A DNA stretch of 17,269 bases from Desulfobulbaceae bacterium. Its GTDB lineage: Bacteria; Desulfobacterota; Desulfobulbia; Desulfobulbales; Desulfurivibrionaceae. The stretch is from the NCBI GenBank assembly GCA_003517965.1, contig DOZO01000041.1, positions 1 to 17,269 on the forward strand. The letters are read 5' to 3'. The notes beneath the pieces are model-generated. The model ran no database searches. It was not told where the DNA came from and worked only from the letters and a program-made list of their open reading frames with translations. Below are positions 8,198 through 15,431 of the stretch, in pieces. The position numbers were made by a program, and so were the translations under genes. Numbering within the stretch: position 1 is the first letter of the stretch; each line of letters starts with the position of its first letter.

Positions 8198-8234
8198 TGG
8201 GGCGACAGAGGTTGAGGTTGTCGGGTAGTTGAAT

Positions 8235-8267
8235 GTGTCGGGTTTCGCTTTGCTCTACCCGACCTAC
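8235..8267 (-). repeat. REP-like palindromic repeat, copy 4
   Basis: Identical to copy 2 over 33 bases and an exact inverted partner of copy 5. A short truncated copy (TTGTCGGGTA, about 8218-8227) sits directly in front, as if a copy had been interrupted or partly duplicated. Confidence 0.85.
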
Positions 8268-8312
8268 CTTTTTGTTGGAAAACGAGGTCGATTTTTTGAT
8301 GTAATGGCAGGC

Positions 8313-8347
8313 GTAGGTCGGGTAGAGCAAAGCGAAACCCGACACAA
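8313..8347 (+). repeat. REP-like palindromic repeat, copy 5
   Basis: Identical to copy 1. With copy 4 it forms a perfect 33-bp inverted pair with a 45-base spacer, ending 33 bases before the IalB-family start codon, so the unit may touch that gene's promoter or leader. Confidence 0.85.
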
Positions 8348-8380
8348 TCTGACAGCTATAAAAGATGGGGAGGAGTGAAG

Positions 8381-8902
8381 ATGAGATTTAAAGGATTGCG
8401 GGTTTGTTGTCTGGTCACTTTCCTGCTGGTTGCCGGTTCTTTTTTTCAGAGTGAGGCCCAGGCTAAAGATGAAGAATACCGGAAGGTTTTCGACAACTGG
8501 ACGCTTGCTTGCACGGAGGCGAAACCGGTCGCCGGGAAATGCCAGATTATTCAGGCCCGCGATATCAAGAACGAGAAAGGCGTTAGCAGTCGCTTGCTCC
8601 AGTTGTCGGTGGGGCGGCTTGAGGGCGGCAAATTATATCTTAACCTTCTTCTGCCTCTTGGGCTTGATCTTCGTTCTGGCGTTGCGCTTAAGATTGGCGA
8701 AGGCGCACAGACGAACATGCCCTTCACCACTTGCATGGCCAACGGCTGTCAGGCCCTGGTCGCCATGTCTGATCTTATGATAACTGATTTCAAGAAAGTA
8801 AAGGTCGCCACCGTTGGCTTTCGCCCCTGGAATGCCAAGCAGGCCGCCCAGTTCCAGATTCCTTTGCCGGGGTTTGCGGAAGCACTTGCTGTCCTGCCTT
8901 GA
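8381..8902 (+). CDS. IalB-family (invasion-associated locus B) exported protein
   Basis: This is a 173-residue protein. ATG 8381 is preferred to the in-frame GTG 8375 because GGGGAGGAG (8367-8375) then lies at ideal distance. Residues 1-28 form a Sec signal peptide (hydrophobic LVTFLLVAGSFF; cleavage after AQA). The mature part shows the IalB pattern: FDNWTLACTE with a second Cys shortly after (C44, C54), a central strand LPLGLDLRSGVALKIG, then PFTTCMANGCQA (C118, C123) and a C-terminal beta strand. The four Cys in two close pairs suggest disulfides in the periplasm. IalB proteins were named for Bartonella erythrocyte invasion, but most homologues are in non-pathogens and their biochemical role is unknown. 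Neighbours are separate transcription-like units; no operon partner is evident. Confidence 0.8.
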   Translation: MRFKGLRVCCLVTFLLVAGSFFQSEAQAKDEEYRKVFDNWTLACTEAKPVAGKCQIIQARDIKNEKGVSSRLLQLSVGRLEGGKLYLNLLLPLGLDLRSGVALKIGEGAQTNMPFTTCMANGCQALVAMSDLMITDFKKVKVATVGFRPWNAKQAAQFQIPLPGFAEALAVLP

Positions 8903-8910
8903 GCTGGATA

Positions 8911-8941
8911 GTGACAAAAGTTCAAGTTGTTTTTGTATGAT
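8911..8941 (+). promoter_or_regulatory. Candidate sigma70-type promoter for the RCC1 gene
   Basis: GTGACA (8911-8916) and TATGAT (8936-8941) are each one base from consensus, but the 19-base spacer is longer than usual. It ends 14 bases before the RCC1 start codon, which would leave a very short leader. Confidence 0.3.
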
Positions 8942-8955
8942 GGCTTAAAGGCATA

Positions 8956-10227
8956 ATGGCACAAAAGAAATTGAATAGGCAAGCAGCAGCAAAATCAGGG
9001 GCGATCCCCGCAGGGGGGTTGTCCCTGATTTTGTTATTGTTTTTGTTCGTCGTGGGTGTGGCTTTTGCCGGGCCGCGGTCGCCGCGTTTTTTTGTTAAAG
9101 CCCAAGGTGGCCAGCATACCCTGGCCATTGATGCTGCCGGACAGGTTTGGGCGTGGGGCGGCAATAGCGCCGGGCAGTTGGGGAGTGGTTCTTTCCGCCC
9201 TGAGGATAAGCCGGTTGCAGTCTCTGGTCTGAAAAAGATTGTGGCGGTGGCGGCAGGGCGGCGGCATTCTCTGGCTCTGAGTGCTGATGGCCGGGTCTGG
9301 GCCTGGGGCGCGGGACAGTTTGGTCAGACCGGTAATGGCAGCTCGAATCATTTTGCCAGCCAGCCTCTGCCCGGCTTGGTTCCTCTGCCGGTGACGATCA
9401 AGACTATTGCCGCGGGGGATCATCATACCCTGGCGCGGGGGGTCGATGGCTCGGTCTGGGCCTGGGGAGCGAATGATCTGGGGCAGCTTGGCGATGGCGG
9501 GAAGGTGGATTCGGCCAGGCCGGTAAAGGTTAAGCTCACAGAGCTGGTTGAGAAGATTTTCGCCCAGGGCGGACGCTCCGGGGCGGTGGCCCTTGATGGT
9601 AATATCCTGAGCTGGGGCGGAGTGCAGCAGGGCAGGGGAGAGAGCTTGGCAAGGAAGGTTTCCCGGGAAGTCGCCTGGTTTCGGAAAGATTTGCCGCCAG
9701 CCAAGGTCGAGGCGCTTCCGGCGCTTCCGGTTCTGCCCGCCGCGCCTAAGGCGACAGCCTCGGTCAATGTTACAACGCCGCCGGTTTCAGCCAAAGTTCC
9801 TCTGCCGGCAGCTTCGCTTAAAGTCGCGCCGCTGGCCAGCGTGGTACCTTCGTCGCCAGTTCCTGCCTCTTCGCCAGTTATTCCAGCGCCGGTTTCTTCT
9901 GCCCCGCCCTTGGCTAAACCAGTGGCCGGATCCGCGTCTTCTTTGCCTGCCTCCAGAGAACCAGTGCGTGTCCGTGGCCGTGTCCTCATGCAGAGGGTGG
10001 GCGCCTCCCATGGCTTAGCCGGGGTTGAGATAAGGGCCGGGAGTACGGATTGCGCGCCCACCGACAACGAGGGCTGGTTCGAGTGCCGGCTGCCCGCGGG
10101 TTGGAGCGGCTCCCTGCGGCCGAGCAAGACCAAATATCGTTTTGTCCCCTCTTCGTTGAGTCTGGACCGGGTACAGGCCGATCTGGACAGCCAGCAGTAT
10201 TTTATCGCTGTGTACGAGCCCTTCTGA
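8956..10227 (+). CDS. Exported RCC1-repeat protein with Pro/Ala/Ser linker and C-terminal beta domain
   Basis: This 423-residue protein has a signal peptide (basic start, hydrophobic LILLLFLFVVGVAFA; likely cleavage near residue 38). Residues ~48-222 hold three clear RCC1 repeats and a degenerate fourth, with recurring GG/GD.HTLA, DG.VWAWG and GQLG/GQTG, which build part of a beta-propeller. Residues ~245-335 are a low-complexity Pro/Ala/Ser/Val spacer. Residues ~336-423 resemble a carboxypeptidase-regulatory/GWSG-type beta domain (GRVL, GVEIRAG, TDNEGWFECRLPAGWSGSLRPSK, then a YRFVPSS-type strand). A canonical RCC1 propeller has seven blades, so this one is short and may pair with another protein. 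The stop TGA shares one base with the next start ATG, so the downstream SecB/SPOR protein is probably coupled. Likely a periplasmic or surface binding protein; ligand unknown. The Shine-Dalgarno is only AAAGG. Confidence 0.75.
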   Translation: MAQKKLNRQAAAKSGAIPAGGLSLILLLFLFVVGVAFAGPRSPRFFVKAQGGQHTLAIDAAGQVWAWGGNSAGQLGSGSFRPEDKPVAVSGLKKIVAVAAGRRHSLALSADGRVWAWGAGQFGQTGNGSSNHFASQPLPGLVPLPVTIKTIAAGDHHTLARGVDGSVWAWGANDLGQLGDGGKVDSARPVKVKLTELVEKIFAQGGRSGAVALDGNILSWGGVQQGRGESLARKVSREVAWFRKDLPPAKVEALPALPVLPAAPKATASVNVTTPPVSAKVPLPAASLKVAPLASVVPSSPVPASSPVIPAPVSSAPPLAKPVAGSASSLPASREPVRVRGRVLMQRVGASHGLAGVEIRAGSTDCAPTDNEGWFECRLPAGWSGSLRPSKTKYRFVPSSLSLDRVQADLDSQQYFIAVYEPF

Positions 10228-11288
10228 TGTCACGTCTCAAGCAAAATAACCGCCCTGCCGAGGGTAAGGTTCTGCGCCTTTATCTCAAAAAACTTGACTG
10301 GCTGGGCGCCAGTGATTGCCCTGGCGAGTTGCGGGCCGCGCCGGAGATTCATCTTGATTTTGGCCACGGCAACAGCCTGATCGCCGGGTATGATGATTGC
10401 CATGATATCTGGCTGAGGTTGCGGGTGACCGCCACGATGGCCGGAAGGCCGATGTTTTCCGCGGAAATTGTGCAGGCCGGGATTTTTCGCCTTGTTCCGG
10501 CCCGAGCTGGACGTCTTAAGGAGTTGATGGCCTGGTGTTCCGGGGTGCTCTATGCCCAGGCCCTCCAGGTGCTGGCCACGGCCATGCGCAATGGTGGCTT
10601 CGAGCCCCTCCAGTTTCATGAGCGCAGCTTCAGCCCTGCCTTCATGATTGATGTCGGTGGCCCTGCTATTACCCTTGGCAGATTGAGCGAGTTGGGACAT
10701 CTGCCCGGGAAATCTGTCCTGCGGCGGCAGGCACCGGCGTCAATACCCAGACGAAAGCGGACGCAGGTGTGGGCCGCTGTTAGTGTTATGCTTGCCGTCA
10801 GCGCCTCTCTGTATTTGTTTGTCGGGCCGGATGCGGGACTGGATCGGTTGCAGAGGCTGTTGTCCGGGCGGGTGGCCAAGTCTGAGCCGGAGCGATCTTT
10901 GCCGGAGGCTGGCGGTCAGGCCTTGGAGGGATTGACGCCGTGGCCGTCCGCGCCCGCGCGGGATGCCGGCCCGGCGCAGTATGCCGTCGCCCTTGAGGAC
11001 GGGGCCCAGTGGCTTGGGGATCAGCCCGCCGGTTACTTTACCTTGCAGATTGCCGCTCTGGATCGTCTGGAAAATCTGCCGCAGATTACAGGTGATTTTC
11101 GTTTCGATGAACCTTTGCGTCTGGTTCGTTCAGTTGCCGCCGCGGGTGCTCCTCCTAAGTATCTTGTTTTCCTTGGCTCCTATTCTTCCGAAGCGGACGC
11201 CGCTGCCGCGGCCAGGAAGCTGCCGGCAGGTGAGGTTAGCATGGTTTTGAGGAATTTTGCTGATATTGCCAGGAAGGTTGAAGGCTGA
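10227..11288 (+). CDS. SecB-like domain - transmembrane helix - SPOR-like domain fusion protein
   Basis: This is 353 residues from ATG 10227; the in-frame opening at 10050 lies wholly inside the RCC1 gene. Residues ~15-140 match the export chaperone SecB along its length: LRLYLKKLDWLG (like RIYTKDISFE), PEIHLDF, IWLRLRVTAT, FSAEIVQAGIFRL (like EVQQGGIFSI), then NGGFEPLQF ... SFSPAFM (like GTFPQLNL ... NFDALFM). A basic patch (RRKRTQ) precedes one hydrophobic helix at ~181-199. After a charged/Pro-rich linker, ~268-345 reads as a DamX-like SPOR domain (GYFTLQIAA, YLVFLGSYSSEADA, RKLPA). The basic patch before the helix predicts SecB part in the cytoplasm, SPOR part in the periplasm, where SPOR domains bind denuded peptidoglycan at division sites. 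Free SecB is soluble and tetrameric, so a membrane-anchored version is unusual. Domain calls are by eye; topology and role are inference. Confidence 0.72.
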   Translation: MSRLKQNNRPAEGKVLRLYLKKLDWLGASDCPGELRAAPEIHLDFGHGNSLIAGYDDCHDIWLRLRVTATMAGRPMFSAEIVQAGIFRLVPARAGRLKELMAWCSGVLYAQALQVLATAMRNGGFEPLQFHERSFSPAFMIDVGGPAITLGRLSELGHLPGKSVLRRQAPASIPRRKRTQVWAAVSVMLAVSASLYLFVGPDAGLDRLQRLLSGRVAKSEPERSLPEAGGQALEGLTPWPSAPARDAGPAQYAVALEDGAQWLGDQPAGYFTLQIAALDRLENLPQITGDFRFDEPLRLVRSVAAAGAPPKYLVFLGSYSSEADAAAAARKLPAGEVSMVLRNFADIARKVEG

Positions 11289-11419
11289 GGATTTTGTTAT
11301 TGACTTTAGATTGGCTGAAAGATACCTTGCCATGTAAGCGATCACAGGGCACGACATCTGCTTGGTTGTGGTGTTATGTTTTTGTCCATCTTGTTTAAAT
11401 TCTTCAAGGAGAAATAGAA
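11289..11419 (+). other. Intergenic leader before the SapC-family gene
   Basis: These are 131 bases without a gene. TTGACT followed 17 bases later by TACCTT (about 11300-11328) is a poor candidate promoter. AAGGAGA shortly before the next ATG is a good Shine-Dalgarno. No terminator-like hairpin with a T-run is evident, so read-through from the SecB/SPOR gene is possible. Confidence 0.4.
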
Positions 11420-12139
11420 ATGAGTACTTTGATGTTTTACAGTGAGCCGGTTGCGCTCAACAAGGAAGTTCACCGTGAGAGCAAGATTCTGGCTCCCAAG
11501 GATTACAGCTTTGCCCGGGAAACCAATTCCATCGTCCTGGCCGGGGTTGAGTTTGTTGAAGCGGCTAAGGAATATCCCATTGTTTTTGTGGAAGCAGGAG
11601 AAGACAATGTGGTGCCGGCAGTCATTCTTGGTCTGCGCGACAAGGAAAATGCCTTTATCGACAGTGATGGCAAGTGGGATGCGCGCTATGTTCCCGCCTT
11701 TGTCCGTCGCTACCCCTTCGTACTGGCCGACGGCAGCGATGGCCGCTTCCTCATCTGCGTTGACAAGAGCAGCTTGAATAATGACGAAGGCCAGGCCCTG
11801 TTCGATGAGAATGGTGAAGAGACCGCCTATCTGACCAATGCCAAGAATTTCATGCAGCAGTACCACGAGCAGAATCGTCAGACCGGGCTTTTCACTGCCA
11901 AACTGAAGAAACTTGGGCTGCTCACCGAGATGAACGCCAAGGCGGTTATGAAAAAGGACAACAGCAGCCTGATGCTCCGCGGCTTCCAGGTGATTGACGA
12001 GAAGGCCCTGCTCGCTCTTAAGGATAAGGAGATTCTTGGCCTGTTCAAGTCCGGGTATATGGGCTGGATCTATGCCCATCTTATTTCCATGGGTAATTTC
12101 TCCCGCCTGGTTGATAAGATCGCCCAGCGCGAGGCTTGA
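11420..12139 (+). CDS. SapC-family protein
   Basis: This 239-residue protein matches the SapC family along its length: LNKEVHRESKIL, FARETNSIVLAGVEFVEAAK then EYPIVF, LGLRDKENAFIDSDGKWDAR then YVPAFVRRYPF (~70-100), GQALFDENGEET, a helical KNFMQQYHEQ segment, and GFQVIDEKAL near 195-205 followed by SGYMGWIYAHLISMGNFSRL. The family is named after a gene next to an Aeromonas S-layer gene, but its members lack signal peptides and their biochemistry is unknown; this one also has no signal peptide or membrane segment and should be cytoplasmic. The start is supported by AAGGAGAAATAGAA before the ATG. The next gene follows after 17 bases, so the two are co-transcribed. A link to the giant surface protein at the left end is tempting but unproven. 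Confidence 0.82.
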   Translation: MSTLMFYSEPVALNKEVHRESKILAPKDYSFARETNSIVLAGVEFVEAAKEYPIVFVEAGEDNVVPAVILGLRDKENAFIDSDGKWDARYVPAFVRRYPFVLADGSDGRFLICVDKSSLNNDEGQALFDENGEETAYLTNAKNFMQQYHEQNRQTGLFTAKLKKLGLLTEMNAKAVMKKDNSSLMLRGFQVIDEKALLALKDKEILGLFKSGYMGWIYAHLISMGNFSRLVDKIAQREA

Positions 12140-12156
12140 TTCAGATCGGCAGTCCC

Positions 12157-12672
12157 ATGGCGGGTATCAACCAGATCACCGCGGCCTATCTTCCCGCTGA
12201 AGATAGGCTGCTGTTGAGGATTTCAAGCCAGGCCGGTGAAGAATTCCGTTTTTGGCTTACCCGTCGTGTGGTTGCCGGGCTTCTTTCTGCTTTTGGCCGT
12301 GTCGTTGATTCATGGGCCGAAACCGTGACTCCGGATGACATTCCCGGGCGTGAGGTGCTTCTTGATTTCAAGCGGGAGCAGTTGGCCGCGCAGGGTGATT
12401 TCAGCAAGTCCTACGATCAGGAGGACAAGACCCTGCCGTTTGGCGAAGCCGCTTTGCTGGTGGTCGGGGTTAATGTTCAGCTTGTCGCCGATGGGGCTGT
12501 GCTTAATTTCACTCTGGCTGACGGGCGCAACATGAGACTTCAGCTTGATATCCGTCTGTTAAGCGGTTTTCACCGCATCCTTTCCGATTCCGTTCTCAAG
12601 GCTGAATGGCAGATTGATCTGTCAGCTCCCGCCCTACCGGCTATTCCCTCCGTATCCTGCGTGGTGCAGTAA
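12157..12672 (+). CDS. Conserved-looking hypothetical protein downstream of the SapC-family gene
   Basis: This is 171 residues from ATG 12157. A TTG at 12136 overlapping the previous stop would add seven residues; neither start has a strong Shine-Dalgarno. The protein begins with paired strands and a helix (RLLLRISSQAGEEFRFWLTR followed by RVVAGLLSAFGRVV) and later repeats a similar layout (VLNFTLADGRNMRLQLDIRL then LLSGFHRILSDSVLKAEW). It therefore looks like a small alpha/beta protein with two related halves. There is no signal peptide or membrane helix. I do not recognise a named family or a function. It sits 17 bases after the SapC-family gene and 10 bases before uvrB, so it is probably in the same transcript. 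The coding frame is convincing from its length, composition and spacing. Confidence 0.7.
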   Translation: MAGINQITAAYLPAEDRLLLRISSQAGEEFRFWLTRRVVAGLLSAFGRVVDSWAETVTPDDIPGREVLLDFKREQLAAQGDFSKSYDQEDKTLPFGEAALLVVGVNVQLVADGAVLNFTLADGRNMRLQLDIRLLSGFHRILSDSVLKAEWQIDLSAPALPAIPSVSCVVQ

Positions 12673-12682
12673 TTTCTATCTC

Positions 12683-14677
12683 ATGTCCTTTCAGCTTGAA
12701 ACTACCTTTATCCCTGCCGGAGATCAGCCGACCGCCATCGCTCTTCTCTGCCGCGGTCTGACGGAAGGGTTGCCGCATCAGGTGCTCCTTGGGGTCACCG
12801 GCTCGGGCAAGACCTTCACCATGGCCCAGGTAATTGCTGCAACCGGGCGTCCGGCCCTGGTCATGGCGCCGAACAAAACCCTGGCCGCCCAGCTTCATGC
12901 GGAGCTCAAGGAGCTTTTTCCCGCCAACGCGGTGGAGTATTTTGTCAGCTATTATGACTACTACCAGCCAGAGGCCTACATCCCCTCGTCTGACACCTAT
13001 ATCGAAAAGGACTCCGCCATCAACGAGGCCATCGACAAGATGCGTCACTCGGCGACCAGGGCACTCCTGACTCGACGGGACGTGATCATTGTTGCCTCGG
13101 TTTCCTGCATCTACGGCCTGGGCTCCCCGGAGGAGTATAAGAACATGCATCTCCTGCTTAAGCAAGGGGAGGAGTATCCCCTGGAGGAGATGCGGCGCAG
13201 GTTGGTTCATATGCTCTATGAGCGTAATGATCTCTCTTTTCACCGTGGCACCTTTCGGGTGCGGGGCGATGTGCTGGAGATTTTTCCCGCTTATGAAGAA
13301 GATCGGGCGGTACGGGTGGAGTTTTTCGGCGATACCATCGAGGCGATCAGCATTATCGATCCCCTGCGTGGCAAGGTTATAGAGCGATTCTCCGAACTGA
13401 GCGTTTTCCCGGGCAGCCATTTCGTCACCTCAAAAGACAGGCTGCAGCGGGCTACGGCCAGCATCAAGGAAGAGCTCAAGGAGCGGCTCGCCTTTTTTCA
13501 GGCAAACAACCGGCTGCTTGAGGCTCAGCGCCTTGAACAGCGCACCATGTTCGACCTGGAGATGCTTCAGGAGCTGGGCTATTGTCACGGGATCGAAAAT
13601 TACAGCCGCCATTTTACCGGCCTGGCCCCGGGGGAGCCGCCGCCTACCCTGCTGGACTATCTCCCCCCCGATTTTATCCTCTTTGCTGATGAATCCCATG
13701 TGACCATCCCCCAGGTACGGGGCATGTACCGTGGGGATCGTTCCCGCAAGGAGACCCTGACCGAGTTCGGTTTCCGTCTGCCTTCGGCCCTGGATAATCG
13801 GCCCCTGATGTTTGAGGAGTTCGCGGCCCGGATACCCCAGGTGGTCTATGTTTCCGCGACCCCTGGGGATTTTGAGCTGGAGATGGCCGCCGGACGGGTG
13901 GTGGAGCAGTTGATCCGGCCCACCGGGCTTCTTGATCCGCCGATCCTGGTGCGACCGGCAAGCAATCAGGTGGATGATCTGCTCGAAGAGGTGCGGCTGC
14001 GGGAGGAGCGTGGGGAGCGGGTGCTGATCACCACCCTGACCAAGCGGATGGCCGAGGATCTTAGCGAGTATTACGCCAGACTCGGGGTGCGGGTGCGCTA
14101 TCTTCACTCGGACATCAAAACCATGGAGCGCACGGAGTTGATTCGTAATCTGCGGCTGGGAGAGTTTCAGGTGCTGGTGGGGATCAACCTGCTGCGCGAG
14201 GGGCTGGACATCCCTGAGGTTTCTCTGGTGGCGGTGTTGGACGCCGACAAGGAGGGGTTTCTGCGCAGCGCGCGTTCGCTTATCCAGACCTGCGGTCGGG
14301 CCGCCCGCAATGTGCAAGGCATGGTGATCCTCTACGGCGATCGGATCACTGATTCCATGCGTCAGACCATTGAGGAGACCAAGCGGCGGCGGGCCATTCA
14401 GGCGGCTTACAATGAAGCGCACGGTATTACCCCGGAGAGTGTGCAGTCGCGGATCAAGGATCTCATGGAAACGGTGTATGAAAAGGATTATGTTACCGTA
14501 GGACTGGAAAGCGGTGAGGCTGGGCAACAGTATGCAACCCTGGCGGAACTGCGCCGGGAGATGAAGACCTTGGAAAAGGAGATGCTTGCCGCGGCTAAGG
14601 AACTGGCCTTTGAGGATGCGGCGGCTCTGCGGGATCAGCTCAAGAAACTGAAGGAAAGGGAACTGGCATGGCTGTGA
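12683..14677 (+). CDS. uvrB: UvrABC nucleotide excision repair subunit UvrB
   Basis: This is 664 residues from ATG 12683, the normal UvrB length; the in-frame opening at 12614 overlaps the upstream gene and is not needed. UvrB verifies DNA damage delivered by UvrA and recruits UvrC for incision. Visible features are Walker A GVTGSGKT (37-44), the damage-probing beta-hairpin region VSYYDYYQPEAYIPSSDTY (~88-106), the Walker B/DESH motif (336-339), LLREGLDIPEVSLVAVLDAD, helicase motif VI TCGRAARN (536-543), and a C-terminal UVR coiled-coil motif (~627-660) that pairs with UvrC. All motifs are intact. The Shine-Dalgarno is weak, and the gene follows the unknown protein by 10 bases, so translation may depend on upstream ribosomes. 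The last ten bases overlap the acyltransferase start. No LexA box was identified. Confidence 0.97.
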   Translation: MSFQLETTFIPAGDQPTAIALLCRGLTEGLPHQVLLGVTGSGKTFTMAQVIAATGRPALVMAPNKTLAAQLHAELKELFPANAVEYFVSYYDYYQPEAYIPSSDTYIEKDSAINEAIDKMRHSATRALLTRRDVIIVASVSCIYGLGSPEEYKNMHLLLKQGEEYPLEEMRRRLVHMLYERNDLSFHRGTFRVRGDVLEIFPAYEEDRAVRVEFFGDTIEAISIIDPLRGKVIERFSELSVFPGSHFVTSKDRLQRATASIKEELKERLAFFQANNRLLEAQRLEQRTMFDLEMLQELGYCHGIENYSRHFTGLAPGEPPPTLLDYLPPDFILFADESHVTIPQVRGMYRGDRSRKETLTEFGFRLPSALDNRPLMFEEFAARIPQVVYVSATPGDFELEMAAGRVVEQLIRPTGLLDPPILVRPASNQVDDLLEEVRLREERGERVLITTLTKRMAEDLSEYYARLGVRVRYLHSDIKTMERTELIRNLRLGEFQVLVGINLLREGLDIPEVSLVAVLDADKEGFLRSARSLIQTCGRAARNVQGMVILYGDRITDSMRQTIEETKRRRAIQAAYNEAHGITPESVQSRIKDLMETVYEKDYVTVGLESGEAGQQYATLAELRREMKTLEKEMLAAAKELAFEDAAALRDQLKKLKERELAWL

Positions 14678-15357
14678 AAAACGGTTTTTTGTACAGATTA
14701 TTGCTGGTTGTGCTGCCCTGGCTCTATGCCGGGTTGAGCCGGGCGCTTTTTGCCACTTGCCGGGTTCGGGTGCATGGGGGTGAAAATCTGGAGTACTGTG
14801 AGGCGCAAGGCAGGTTTATCGAGGTGTCCTGGCATTACAGCGTTTTCTCTCTTATTGCCGTGAACTGTAAGCGGGATCGGGGCTGGGCTGCCATGGTCAG
14901 CGCCAGTAAAGATGCCGAATTTGTGGCCCGGATTCTTGCCCGGCAAGGGGTGGTTGCCGTGCGCGGTTCCCGAAACCGGGGCGGGATTTCTGCGCTCAAG
15001 GAGCTGATTGGCCTGATGCGCCGGGGCTATAACGCGGCCATTATCGCTGATGGTTCTAAGGGCCCAGCCCGAAAAATGCAGGCCGGCGCCATCCTGCTTG
15101 CCAGTAAAAGCGGGGCGGCTATCCTGCCCATGACGCTGGCGGCAGACCGTTACTGGACCTTTCGCAGTTGGGATCGTACCATTTTGCCCAAGCCCTTTGC
15201 CAAGCTCGACCTTTGGTATGGGCAGCCCATGACGGTGCCGGAAAAAGCCGGGGCGGACGAGATCGAACAGGGTCGTCTGGAGATGGAGCAGAGGCTCAAT
15301 GATTTGTATGTCAGGGCCTGGGGTGAGTTTGGCAGGGAAGGGCATGCAGAAGGCTAA
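14668..15357 (+). CDS. DUF374-family lysophospholipid acyltransferase-like protein
   Basis: This 229-residue protein starts at ATG 14668, ten bases inside uvrB, with AAGGAAAGGG (14651-14660) at good distance. Residues ~8-30 form a hydrophobic membrane-associated segment. WHYSVF (55-60) stands where the family has its WHGR-type histidine motif. VVAVRGSRNRGGISALKEL (~95-113) and NAAIIADGSKGPARKM (~122-137) match the two most typical DUF374 blocks, followed by ILPMTLAADRYWTFRSWDR and the IPKPF-like ILPKPF. The family is related to LpxL/PlsC acyltransferases and probably adds an acyl chain to a membrane lipid or lipid A precursor on the cytoplasmic side. The HX4D aspartate of classic enzymes is not evident (family trait, as far as I recall). 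Substrate unknown. Coupling to uvrB is physical; a functional link is not implied. Confidence 0.82.
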   Translation: MAVKNGFLYRLLLVVLPWLYAGLSRALFATCRVRVHGGENLEYCEAQGRFIEVSWHYSVFSLIAVNCKRDRGWAAMVSASKDAEFVARILARQGVVAVRGSRNRGGISALKELIGLMRRGYNAAIIADGSKGPARKMQAGAILLASKSGAAILPMTLAADRYWTFRSWDRTILPKPFAKLDLWYGQPMTVPEKAGADEIEQGRLEMEQRLNDLYVRAWGEFGREGHAEG

Positions 15358-15392
15358 AAAAATGGGGGTGCGGGACCTGCGTCCCCACCCCC
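15356..15392 (-). terminator. Terminator of adk, overlapping the acyltransferase stop (possibly bidirectional)
   Basis: A strong hairpin (GGGGGTG-C-GGGAC ... GTCCCCACCCCC, 15364-15392, with one bulged base) lies between convergent genes. On the minus strand it is followed by seven Ts (complement of 15356-15362), making a textbook terminator for adk. On the plus strand the following TTGTTGT is a weak tract, so termination of the uvrB/acyltransferase transcript is less certain. The A/T run includes part of the acyltransferase stop codon. Confidence 0.8.
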
Positions 15393-15431
15393 TTGTTGTC
15401 CAGTCAAGGCCAGATCAGGCTTGGCTTGTCT

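Noticed and set aside
10050..10226. Upstream in-frame extension of the SecB/SPOR gene
   Set aside because: It lies entirely inside the RCC1 gene in another frame; ATG 10227 at the TGATG overlap starts just before the SecB-like region.
11308..11332. Sigma54-like promoter (TGGC ... TTGC) before the SapC-family gene
   Set aside because: The GG-GC spacing is several bases too long for a -24/-12 promoter.
13430..14527. 365-codon minus-strand ORF antisense to uvrB
   Set aside because: It is a shadow of a GC-rich, well-conserved uvrB; the product resembles no protein and has no ribosome binding site.
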